From: CG1-02-35-72 sp964564475
GTDB lineage: Bacteria; Bacteroidota; Bacteroidia; Flavobacteriales; Flavobacteriaceae
Reading direction: 5' to 3'
DNA: 5,707 bases
Assembly: GCA_964564475.1 (NCBI GenBank)
Contig: CAZMBM010000129.1
Span: forward strand, 1 to 5,707
The notes under the pieces were generated by a model, which saw nothing but the letters and a program-made list of their open reading frames with translations, ran no database searches and was not told where the DNA came from. Position numbers and translations under genes: made by a program. Positions 1-5,707 of the stretch are shown in pieces (within the stretch, counting starts at the first letter, position 1; each line of letters starts with the position of its first letter).

Positions 1-230
1 GTATAAGGGCCTCCAATACGCATGTTAGGAATATTAAAACTACCATTAAATTGGGTGACTGTTCCGTACTTAGTGCCTGAAGGTAGATGAACAGCAATTA
101 CACTTGCACCCGGGAGTGCATTACCTTGCTCATCTGTAACGGCACCCCTAATTGATGCTGTTGTTACTTGAGCATAAGAACTTGTTGCTACGCAAATAAT
201 TAGCGCAGATAAGAGATAAAGTTTTCTCAT
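1..230 (-). CDS. Oar-like TonB-dependent receptor, N-terminal fragment (runs off left edge)
   Basis: Reading leftward from an ATG at 230-228, the frame stays open for 76 codons to the window edge. Residues 1-21 form a signal peptide: a basic MRK start, a hydrophobic core, and a likely signal peptidase I cut after SSYA, before Gln21. From about residue 23 comes a CarboxypepD_reg-like beta-sandwich, with ASIRGAVTDEQGNALPGASV and then GTVTQFNGSFNIPNMRIGGPY. In this family that pattern is typical of Oar-like TonB-dependent receptors: large outer-membrane proteins of roughly 1000 residues, with this domain ahead of the plug and a 22-strand barrel. Plug and barrel are outside the window, so the receptor assignment rests on family resemblance of the first 76 residues; another secreted protein with this domain is possible. 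The substrate cannot be inferred. The gene lies downstream of rplI on the same strand but is separated from it by a terminator and probably has its own promoter. Confidence 0.8.
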   Translation of the reverse strand, partial: MRKLYLLSALIICVATSSYAQVTTASIRGAVTDEQGNALPGASVIAVHLPSGTKYGTVTQFNGSFNIPNMRIGGPY

Positions 231-256
231 TTAAATATTTTTTAGAGTTAATCAAC

Positions 257-285
257 CAAATGTATATAAAAAAAATCCTGCTCAA
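257..285 (-). promoter_or_regulatory. Probable Bacteroidota-type promoter of the Oar-like receptor gene
   Basis: On the minus strand, TACATTTG at 264-257 matches the Bacteroidota primary-sigma -7 consensus TAnnTTTG exactly. A TTG at 285-283 lies 18 bases upstream, close to the usual -33 TTG spacing of about 19. This predicts a transcript start near 250 and a leader of about 20 bases before the ATG at 230. The -33 element sits inside the descending arm of the rplI terminator hairpin. No experimental start is known to me. Confidence 0.5.
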
Positions 286-298
286 TTGAGCAGGATTT
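268..298 (-). terminator. Rho-independent terminator of the rpsF-rpsR-rplI operon
   Basis: Positions 273-298 form a perfect 26-base palindrome centred between 285 and 286, with arms AAATCCTGCTCAA and TTGAGCAGGATTT. In minus-strand transcripts a run of eight U (positions 275-268) overlaps and follows the 3' arm, which is a canonical intrinsic terminator. It starts 26 bases after the rplI stop codon. On the plus strand the hairpin is followed only by a mixed A-rich sequence, so it is directional for the ribosomal operon. Confidence 0.9.
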
Positions 299-323
299 AA
301 AAGTTATTAAAAGTTGTTGTTAA

Positions 324-773
324 TTACTTTTCTGCAACAACTTCAAAGTCAAGGTCAACTATTACCTCTCTGTGCAATCTTATTTTTGCTTGGCTTTTTC
401 CTAAACGTTTAATAGTACCTCCAATAACACTAATGTATTTTTTATCAATACTTTGTCCGGCAGATTCGAGAGCCTCTGCAAGATTGGCATTGTTTACAGA
501 GCCGAACAATTTATCGCCTGTGCCGGCTTTTGCGGCAATCTTAATTTCTAAAGCCGCAATGGCTTCGGCCACTTTAGTTGCATCTTTTATCAACTTAGCT
601 TCTTTAAAAGCGCGTTGTTTCAAAGTCTCTGCCAATACTTTTTTAGCAGATACTGTTGCTAAAACGGCAAATCCTTTTGGGATTAAATAATTACGTCCAT
701 AACCATTTTTAACCTTTACCAGGTCATCTTTAAAACCCAAATTTTCTACATCTTTCTTAAGTATAAGTTCCAT
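324..773 (-). CDS. rplI: 50S ribosomal protein bL9
   Basis: A structural protein of the large ribosomal subunit that binds 23S rRNA at the base of the L1 stalk and extends across the ribosome surface. The 149-residue length is normal for the family. The N-terminal rRNA-binding domain (about residues 1-50) carries the family signature region, including VKVKNGYGRNYLIPKG at 20-35. A long lysine/alanine-rich connecting helix follows (about 41-75). The C-terminal domain includes AGTGDKLFGSV near residue 83 and IKRLGKSQAKIRLH near residue 120. It is the last gene of the operon, 18 bases after the rpsR stop codon. The ATG at 773 is preceded by an A/T-rich stretch with no Shine-Dalgarno sequence, as is usual in this phylum. 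A strong terminator follows the stop codon. Confidence 0.98.
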   Translation of the reverse strand: MELILKKDVENLGFKDDLVKVKNGYGRNYLIPKGFAVLATVSAKKVLAETLKQRAFKEAKLIKDATKVAEAIAALEIKIAAKAGTGDKLFGSVNNANLAEALESAGQSIDKKYISVIGGTIKRLGKSQAKIRLHREVIVDLDFEVVAEK

Positions 774-791
774 AATTTTAGTTTTAAAAGG

Positions 792-1088
792 TTATTTTAA
801 CATATCGCCTACATAAGGCATTAAAGCCAAATGACGGGCTCGTTTAATGGCTTGAGCCACTTTACGTTGGTATTTTAAAGTTGTACCTGTTAAGCGTCGC
901 GGTAAAATTTTACCTTGTTCGTTCACTAAATACATTAAAAAATCGCCATCTTTATAATCAATATACTTAATACCATTTTTGGTAAAGCGACAATATTTTG
1001 TCTTTTGCTTGGTTTCTATGTCTAGAGGTGTAAGATATCTTATATCTGCTTTACTACCTCCTTTAGCTTGTTGCTCTATATTTGCCAT
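792..1088 (-). CDS. rpsR: 30S ribosomal protein bS18
   Basis: A small-subunit protein that forms a heterodimer with bS6 on the 30S platform. It has 98 residues, with an N-terminal extension (about residues 1-27) typical of Bacteroidota homologues. The conserved core begins with KYCRFTKNGIKYIDYKD and continues through GKILPRRLTGT and KYQRKVAQAIKRARHLALMPY, the rRNA-binding helix region. In the Flavobacterium johnsoniae ribosome, bS18 and bS6 with bS21 hold the 3' tail of 16S rRNA and mask the anti-Shine-Dalgarno sequence; that fits the absence of Shine-Dalgarno sites here. The start lies only 3 bases after the rpsF stop codon, indicating translational coupling. Confidence 0.98.
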   Translation of the reverse strand: MANIEQQAKGGSKADIRYLTPLDIETKQKTKYCRFTKNGIKYIDYKDGDFLMYLVNEQGKILPRRLTGTTLKYQRKVAQAIKRARHLALMPYVGDMLK

Positions 1089-1091
1089 GAC

Positions 1092-1433
1092 TTAATTTTT
1101 AGATTCTTTTAATCGTTCACGTCGTTTTTCTGCCCATGCTTCTGCATGTTTATCTAATTTTACGGTAAGATAACGCATCACACTGTCGTCTCTTCTAAAT
1201 TCTAACTCGAATGGCGCCACAACTTCACCGGACACTTTGAAATCGAATAAATGATAAAAACCGGTTTTTTTCTTTTGGATTGGGTAGGCCAACTTTTTAA
1301 GGCCCCAATTTTCTTTCCAAATCATCTCGGCTCCTTTAGAAACCAAGTAATCTTCAAACTTTTTTACTGTTTCCTTTATCTGATTTTCAGATAAAACGGG
1401 ATTCAAAATGAAAACAGTTTCGTAATGATTCAT
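1092..1433 (-). CDS. rpsF: 30S ribosomal protein bS6
   Basis: A small-subunit protein that pairs with bS18 on the platform next to the central domain of 16S rRNA. It has 113 residues in one alpha/beta domain. The N-terminus MNHYETVFILNP is the characteristic first strand. KENWGLKKLAYPIQKKKTGFYHLFDF (about residues 40-65) and the MRYLTVKLDK strand near residue 86 are family hallmarks. The tail is charged (AEKRRERLKESKN). It is the first gene of the rpsF-rpsR-rplI operon, the standard order in this phylum; the ssb or priB gene found in the operon of some other bacteria is absent. A TAnnTTTG promoter box lies about 33 bases upstream of the ATG. The predicted leader is only about 25 bases, too short for the structured S6:S18-binding leader known elsewhere. 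Confidence 0.98.
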   Translation of the reverse strand: MNHYETVFILNPVLSENQIKETVKKFEDYLVSKGAEMIWKENWGLKKLAYPIQKKKTGFYHLFDFKVSGEVVAPFELEFRRDDSVMRYLTVKLDKHAEAWAEKRRERLKESKN

Positions 1434-1465
1434 AAATTTTTGTTTTTGTTATTAATTTGAGCGTG

Positions 1466-1473
1466 CAAATATA
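1466..1473 (-). promoter_or_regulatory. -7 box of the rpsF-rpsR-rplI promoter
   Basis: On the minus strand TATATTTG reads from 1473 to 1466 and matches the Bacteroidota -7 consensus TAnnTTTG. It would start transcription near 1459 and give a leader of about 25 bases before the rpsF ATG. No convincing TTG occurs at the -33 position; the upstream 20-30 bases are very A/T-rich instead. The position directly ahead of the operon is the main support. Confidence 0.55.
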
Positions 1474-1543
1474 CAATAATTATTAATTTAATTCTCTGTT
1501 TTTAACACCCAAAAATCATCTTTTTTAAAGTCAGAAAAATGTG

Positions 1544-1552
1544 TAACTTTAG
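1544..1552 (+). promoter_or_regulatory. Possible -7 box for the fatty acid hydroxylase gene
   Basis: TAACTTTAG resembles the TAnnTTTG consensus with one mismatch at the last position (A for G). A T-run at 1521-1526 sits about 19 bases upstream where the -33 element would be, but no TTG is present. The predicted transcript start near 1558 would leave a leader of about 15 bases to the ATG at 1573. It faces away from the rpsF promoter box about 70 bases to the left. Confidence 0.4.
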
Positions 1553-1572
1553 TCCGTTCTAAATTGATTATT

Positions 1573-2460
1573 ATGCATATACCCGAAATGCCCAATCTTA
1601 TTTATTATGCTATTCCTTTTTTTATTATCTTAATTGTATTAGAAGTTATAATCTCTACGCGTATGAACCTAAAAACCTATACGTTTAAAGATGCAGCCAC
1701 CTCTATAAGTATGGGTTTGGGTAATGTCATTCTAAATATTGTTGCAAAAGGTTTGGTGTTTGGGGCATTAGTATATATGTATCAATACAGAATGTTTGAC
1801 ATACCCTTTACGTGGTGGGCTTGGATTTTATTAATTTTTGCCGATGATTTCACCTATTATTGGTTTCATCGCATAAGTCATGAAAATCGTTTTTTTTGGG
1901 CCTCACACATAGTACATCACTCTTCTCAACATTATAATTTAAGTACGGCATTGCGTCAAACATGGACAGGCAGTTTTATGTCGTTTGTATTTTGGTTATG
2001 GCTTCCTTTAATTGGTTTTCATCCTGTTATGATACTCACTCAAATGTCTGTCAGCTTATTATACCAGTTTTGGATTCACACAGAAACCATTAATAAATTA
2101 CCCCATTGGTTTGAAGCTGTTTTTAACACCCCCTCACATCATCGGGTACACCATGCTACAAATCCGCAGTATTTAGATCGCAATCACGCCGGTATTTTTA
2201 TTATTTGGGACAAACTTTTTGGCACTTTTCAACCCGAAGTAGAAAAACCTGTTTACGGACTTACTAAAAACATTACAAGTTTTAATCCGGTTTATGTAGC
2301 CTTTCACGAGTGGGGTGCTATGCTCAAAGATGTTTTTACAAGTAAAACCCATTTATACAGACGCTTACTTTACCTCATAAAACCGCCCGGATGGCGTCAT
2401 GACGGTAATGGAATTCTCTCTTCCGATTTGCGAAGAGTATGGAAAGAAAATACTAAATAA
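1573..2460 (+). CDS. Membrane fatty acid hydroxylase / sterol desaturase superfamily protein
   Basis: Predicted integral-membrane di-iron oxygenase; the family uses O2 to hydroxylate or desaturate lipid acyl chains, sterols or carotenoids. All three histidine boxes are intact: HRISH at 99-103, HIVHH at 112-116 and HRVHH at 190-194 (numbered from this start), plus a supporting His in IHTET at 169. Hydrophobic segments lie at about 10-28, 45-70, 80-95 and 135-165, so the boxes face the cytoplasm as in the family. The 295-residue length is typical. The frame also opens at a TTG (1564) and contains a later ATG (1588). I chose the ATG at 1573 because ATG is favoured and it fits the predicted leader; a start at 1564 would add three residues. 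The gene stands alone, diverging from rpsF and 62 bases before the next gene. The substrate cannot be told from sequence; distant resemblance to alkylglycerol monooxygenase-like members does not settle it. Confidence 0.9.
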   Translation: MHIPEMPNLIYYAIPFFIILIVLEVIISTRMNLKTYTFKDAATSISMGLGNVILNIVAKGLVFGALVYMYQYRMFDIPFTWWAWILLIFADDFTYYWFHRISHENRFFWASHIVHHSSQHYNLSTALRQTWTGSFMSFVFWLWLPLIGFHPVMILTQMSVSLLYQFWIHTETINKLPHWFEAVFNTPSHHRVHHATNPQYLDRNHAGIFIIWDKLFGTFQPEVEKPVYGLTKNITSFNPVYVAFHEWGAMLKDVFTSKTHLYRRLLYLIKPPGWRHDGNGILSSDLRRVWKENTK

Positions 2461-2522
2461 TATTTTGTGGTATCATTTTTGATGCTAATTGATTTATTTA
2501 TTGATGATTACAATTTATTCTT

Positions 2523-4214
2523 ATGACTTTAACTTTTAAAAAAACAATTAGCACATTACTCTTACCAATGGTGTTTCTGGGTACGCTTTATTCACAATAT
2601 AATGTAAACAAGTCTTCTCTTAAAAAAATTTCGGGATATGTTTTAAACAATAATTCACCATTAGAAAATGTAAACATCATTATAATAAACAGTAAAAAAG
2701 GAACTAAAACTAATAGAAAAGGTTTTTATTCTATCAAAGCTAAAAAGGGTGATGTTATTAAATTTTCTTATCTTGGGATGAAGCCGGTTGAAGTAATTGT
2801 TGAAGACAACACTAAAATTTTAAATATTAATATGAGAATATTTTACAATAAACTAGATGAAGTTGTATTAGAAAAAGTTGTAAGAATGCCAACGGCTTAT
2901 GGTGAAATTAATCCGACCAAAGGATCTATCACTTACATTAAAGGTGATGAGCTCAATTTAGGAATAGATCTTTATACAGCCATTAAATACAGAGCATCTC
3001 CTGTTAGATCTTCCGGATCTATTAACTTAAGAGGTGATTTTGTATGGGATATAGATGGTGTTGTGTATCTGCCCAAATCTCCAACATCTCCCGGCCCACC
3101 AGAGATAGATATCTCTAATGTACAAGATGTAGCCATTTTGCGTTCATATGCCGATTTAGTTTTTTATGGTAACCTTGGCTTTAACGGGGTTGTTGTTGTT
3201 CGTACTAAAAATGCCTATTTTGCTCAAAAGAATCTCCTCCCTAAACACAATCCTTACATCAATAAAAACATATATAAAGATGATGCTTTAATATTGAGTA
3301 AATCAAATTTAAAGGTGCCGCAAAACTTAAATTTCTTAATATCTTCTTCGAATTCAAAACAAGCTTATGACCGTTTTGTTGAGCAAGCCAAATCTTTTAA
3401 AAATAAACCCGGCTTTTATATAGATGCCGCAAAATATATTTTAGCCAAATATAACGATACCCGTTATGCCGATAATATTTTATCTTCACTAGAAAAACTG
3501 AATTCTGACAATCCTGAAATCTTAAAAGCGATAGCCTACACCTACCAAGAACAGGGTTTACAAAAAGAAGCTATAAGCACTTACAAGAAAATTATCAGGT
3601 TACACCCTAATTACGCCCAATCTTTTAGAGACCTTGCCAATGCCTATGCAGAGAATAAACAATACCAAGATTCATGGAAAATTTATATGAATTATCTGTA
3701 TAGAGGTAATAAACTCAACGAAAAAGGCATTGGATTAATTATATATAACGAAATGGAGTCGTTATTTACACAAAAAAAAGATATCAGTAATATCAGAGAA
3801 ACTTTTATCTCAAGAGAAGCCAAAGACATTAAAAAAGATGTGAGAATAGTCTTTGAATGGAGTGTATCTGAAGCCGAATTTTCTTTGGAGTTTGTCAATC
3901 CCCAAAACCAGTCTTATACTTTTGAACATTCGTTTTATGCCAATAAAGACATAATTATTGACGAAAAGTTAAATGGTTATTCGTCAATGGAGTTCTTCAT
4001 CGATAAATTAAAAAAAGGCGATTGGCTGGTTAATATCACCTATTTAGGAAATAAGAAATATACACCTACTTATTTAAAAACAACCGTCTATTATAATTGG
4101 GGCTTAGCCAATCAAAGCAAAGACATCAAAGTGTTTGACCTTGATAAGAAAAATATAAAAATACAATTGTTAAAATTAACAGCCAAACTACCTGCTTATT
4201 TAGGTGTCAAGTAG
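2523..4214 (+). CDS. Secreted CarboxypepD_reg / plug-like / TPR / DUF2135-like protein (paralog 1, complete)
   Basis: A 563-residue exported protein of unknown function. Residues 1-24 are a signal peptide (FKKTIS, a hydrophobic core, then LYS before Gln25). Residues 33-115 are a CarboxypepD_reg-like sandwich (ISGYVLNNNSPLENV, then GFYSIKAKKGDVIKFSYLGM) ending in LDEVV, the usual junction to a TonB plug. Residues 126-233 resemble a SusC-type plug: GSITYIKGDELN, VWDIDGVVY, then DISNVQDVAILRSYADLVFYG and NGVVVVRTK. No barrel follows; only about 330 residues remain. Two TPR-like repeats lie at about 330-395 (AYTYQEQGLQKEAISTYKKI; LANAYAENKQYQDSWKIY). Residues 437-530 resemble DUF2135, the C-terminal domain of some VIT/vWA/TPR proteins (DVRIVFEW, then KKGDWLVNITYLGN and TVYYNWG); this call is from memory of the family and less certain. 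The protein is probably periplasmic or outer-membrane-associated. A paralog starts 151 bases downstream. The ATG has no Shine-Dalgarno sequence. Confidence 0.88.
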   Translation: MTLTFKKTISTLLLPMVFLGTLYSQYNVNKSSLKKISGYVLNNNSPLENVNIIIINSKKGTKTNRKGFYSIKAKKGDVIKFSYLGMKPVEVIVEDNTKILNINMRIFYNKLDEVVLEKVVRMPTAYGEINPTKGSITYIKGDELNLGIDLYTAIKYRASPVRSSGSINLRGDFVWDIDGVVYLPKSPTSPGPPEIDISNVQDVAILRSYADLVFYGNLGFNGVVVVRTKNAYFAQKNLLPKHNPYINKNIYKDDALILSKSNLKVPQNLNFLISSSNSKQAYDRFVEQAKSFKNKPGFYIDAAKYILAKYNDTRYADNILSSLEKLNSDNPEILKAIAYTYQEQGLQKEAISTYKKIIRLHPNYAQSFRDLANAYAENKQYQDSWKIYMNYLYRGNKLNEKGIGLIIYNEMESLFTQKKDISNIRETFISREAKDIKKDVRIVFEWSVSEAEFSLEFVNPQNQSYTFEHSFYANKDIIIDEKLNGYSSMEFFIDKLKKGDWLVNITYLGNKKYTPTYLKTTVYYNWGLANQSKDIKVFDLDKKNIKIQLLKLTAKLPAYLGVK

Positions 4215-4234
4215 TATTGGAATGAACTATAAAT

Positions 4235-4287
4235 CGGGTGTGACACCTCGGTTTTGGATAGCCAATCTTCTTTAAATAAGAAGATTG
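4235..4287 (+). other. Intergenic hairpins between the two paralogs
   Basis: The 151-base gap between the paralogs contains a perfect 10-bp stem (CAATCTTCTT at 4263-4272, loop TAAAT, AAGAAGATTG at 4278-4287). It has no T-run after it on either strand, so it is not a standard intrinsic terminator. Upstream, GGGTG at 4236-4240 pairs with CACCT at 4244-4248 around a TGA loop, and GGTTTT follows: a weak candidate terminator for paralog 1. The stretch could end paralog 1 transcription or shape a shared transcript. Confidence 0.45.
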
Positions 4288-4365
4288 AGAGATGAAAAGC
4301 ATTATTTACTAGTCTCGTTTTTCGATACTAATTTATTACAATTATAACTAAAAAATCATAATATT

Positions 4366-5707
4366 ATGACGACATCATTTAAAAAATCAATTAGTACATT
4401 ATTCTTATCAATCATTTTTCTGGGTGCACTTTATGCCCAATCTGATGTGAATAAAGTAAGCCTTAAAGAAATTTCGGGATATGTTTTAAATAATAATTTA
4501 CCCTTAGAAAATGTAGATATTATTGTAAAAAACAGCACTAAAGGAATTAAAACTGATAAAGAGGGTTTTTACTCTATCAAAGCAAAAATAGGCGACATCA
4601 TTAAATTTTCTTATTTTGGCATGAAACCGGTTGAGGTAATTGTTGAAGACGTTACCGATATCCTTAATATTGACTTGGAAGTAATGAATAACGAATTAGA
4701 TGAAGTTGTCATAAATCAAAAACGCAAAAAAATAAAATCGGGTTACTCTGCTATGAACAAACCCATATATTTGCCTACTTTTTACGGTAAAATAAATGTG
4801 CTATCCGGCTCTATTTCATATGTAAGAGGAGAAGATTTAAACTGGGCCAATCCCGACTTATACTCTTCTATTAGGTCTAGAGTACCGGGACTTAGACCCA
4901 CAAACTTTATAAACGCCACAAGCACCGTTCTTTGGGATATTGATGGCATGCTTTTCACAGAACCTCCTTACATTGATATATCTGAAGTTTTAGATGTAGC
5001 TGTTCTTAGATCATTGTCAGATTTGGTTTTATACGGAACAGAAGGTAGAAATGGTGTTATTGTAGTGCGTACCAAAAGAGCTTACTATGATGTGGCAAAC
5101 CCTTATTCAGATCACAACCCTTATACTAATAAAACGCTTTACAAAGGCGATGCCAAAAGCTTCAAGGAATCAGAATTGGCAAACTCAAAATACATAACTT
5201 TACTAGATTCTACGGCAACATCTTTTGAGACTTTTAAGGTTTATAAAAAATTGGCTTCTGCATTTAAAACCCGCCCCGATTTTTATATAGATGTTGCCAA
5301 TTATTTCAGATACAAATACAATCACTTAAAATATTTTTATGAAGTGCTTAATGATGCCGAACAGGCTATGGCTGATAACCCCGAATCTTTAAAGGCTTTA
5401 GCATATATCTATCAAGAGCAAGGTGTAAACAGAAAGGCTTTAGATATTTATAAAAAAATAATTAGGCTTCGTCCCAAATATGCCCAATCGTTTAGAGACC
5501 TCGCCAATGCCTATGCCGAAAATGAACAGTATAAAGATTCATGGAAAATTTATATGAATTACCTGTATAGAGGCAATAAACTCGACGAAAAAGGTATTGG
5601 TTTAACGATATACAATGAAATGGAATCGCTCTTTATGCAAAAAAAGGACTTAAGCAACATCAGAGAAACTTTTGTACCTAAAGATGTTAAAGACATTAAA
5701 AAAGATA
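4366..5707 (+). CDS. Secreted CarboxypepD_reg / plug-like / TPR protein (paralog 2, cut by right edge)
   Basis: The frame is open from the ATG at 4366 through 447 codons to the window end, with no stop or frameshift. It is a tandem paralog of the preceding gene. The signal peptide is residues 1-24 (LYA before Gln25). The CarboxypepD_reg-like domain (33-115, GYVLNNNLPLENV, ending LDEVV) is about 70% identical to paralog 1 over residues 1-115. A lysine-rich insert of about 14 residues follows (QKRKKIKSGYS region). The plug-like domain (about 140-240) has GSISYVRGEDLN, the plug-typical RVPGLRP, VLWDIDGM, DISEVLDVAVLRSLSDLVLYG and NGVIVVRTK. TPR-like helices lie at 338-403 (AYIYQEQG; FRDLANAYAENEQYKDSWKIYMNYLYRG), about 80% identical to paralog 1. 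By comparison, roughly 125 residues carrying the DUF2135-like domain should follow beyond the window. Function is unknown; it probably acts in the periplasm or at the outer membrane. There is no Shine-Dalgarno sequence. Confidence 0.87.
   Translation, partial: MTTSFKKSISTLFLSIIFLGALYAQSDVNKVSLKEISGYVLNNNLPLENVDIIVKNSTKGIKTDKEGFYSIKAKIGDIIKFSYFGMKPVEVIVEDVTDILNIDLEVMNNELDEVVINQKRKKIKSGYSAMNKPIYLPTFYGKINVLSGSISYVRGEDLNWANPDLYSSIRSRVPGLRPTNFINATSTVLWDIDGMLFTEPPYIDISEVLDVAVLRSLSDLVLYGTEGRNGVIVVRTKRAYYDVANPYSDHNPYTNKTLYKGDAKSFKESELANSKYITLLDSTATSFETFKVYKKLASAFKTRPDFYIDVANYFRYKYNHLKYFYEVLNDAEQAMADNPESLKALAYIYQEQGVNRKALDIYKKIIRLRPKYAQSFRDLANAYAENEQYKDSWKIYMNYLYRGNKLDEKGIGLTIYNEMESLFMQKKDLSNIRETFVPKDVKDIKKD

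Noticed and set aside
433..690. Open frame of 85 codons on the plus strand
   Set aside because: It lies wholly antisense to rplI, matches no family I know, and reads as the complement of a well-conserved gene.
1434..1465. Structured S6:S18-binding autoregulatory leader ahead of rpsF
   Set aside because: The predicted leader is about 25 bases, A-rich and unstructured, and lacks the CCG-bearing bulged stem known for that RNA.
2461..2522. Terminator after the hydroxylase gene
   Set aside because: The best stem (GTATCA, loop TTTT, TGATGC at about 2470-2485) is 6 bp with a G-U pair, and no T-run follows it, so it is not supported.
3692..3898. Open frame of 68 codons on the minus strand
   Set aside because: It is antisense to the TPR and DUF2135-like part of paralog 1, with no promoter or recognisable product.
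2523..4214. Full SusC/RagA TonB-dependent receptor
   Set aside because: The CarboxypepD_reg and plug-like parts suggest it, but the protein is only 563 residues and continues with TPR helices and a DUF2135-like domain, so there is no barrel.
2523..5707. Mobile element or phase-variable locus made of the tandem paralogs
   Set aside because: I saw no transposase or integrase, no terminal inverted repeats, and no invertible repeats or homopolymer tracts that would switch the genes.

Overview
The window looks like chromosomal DNA of a member of the Bacteroidota, most likely a flavobacterium. Four things point there: low G+C with long A/T-rich intergenic stretches; promoter -7 boxes of the TAnnTTTG type instead of TATAAT; no Shine-Dalgarno sequence ahead of any start codon; and secreted proteins that open with a carboxypeptidase-regulatory-like beta-sandwich and a SusC/Oar-type plug.

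Layout. Positions 1-230 (minus strand) hold the first 76 codons of an Oar-like TonB-dependent receptor; the rest lies off the left edge. Positions 231-298 hold its probable promoter and a strong intrinsic terminator, and the two overlap. Positions 324-1433 (minus strand) are the ribosomal protein operon rpsF-rpsR-rplI (bS6, bS18, bL9). Positions 1434-1572 are a divergent promoter region. Positions 1573-2460 (plus strand) encode an integral-membrane fatty acid hydroxylase/sterol desaturase-type di-iron enzyme with a complete histidine-box set. Positions 2523-4214 and 4366-5707 (plus strand, the second cut by the window edge) encode two tandem paralogous secreted proteins.

The paralog pair is the most interesting part. 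Each protein has a signal peptide, a CarboxypepD_reg-like domain, a TonB-receptor plug-like domain with no outer-membrane barrel after it, then TPR helices. The complete copy ends in a domain resembling DUF2135. The two copies are about 70% identical over the first 115 residues and about 80% identical over the TPR block, but the plug-like and linker regions between diverge strongly and differ by indels. This suggests a periplasmic or outer-membrane adaptor that reuses the receptor plug fold as a variable module on conserved scaffolds. Its function is not known to me.

The ribosomal operon is housekeeping. The sequence shows no functional link between it, the hydroxylase and the paralog pair. 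No RNA gene, CRISPR array, insertion sequence or integrase was seen.
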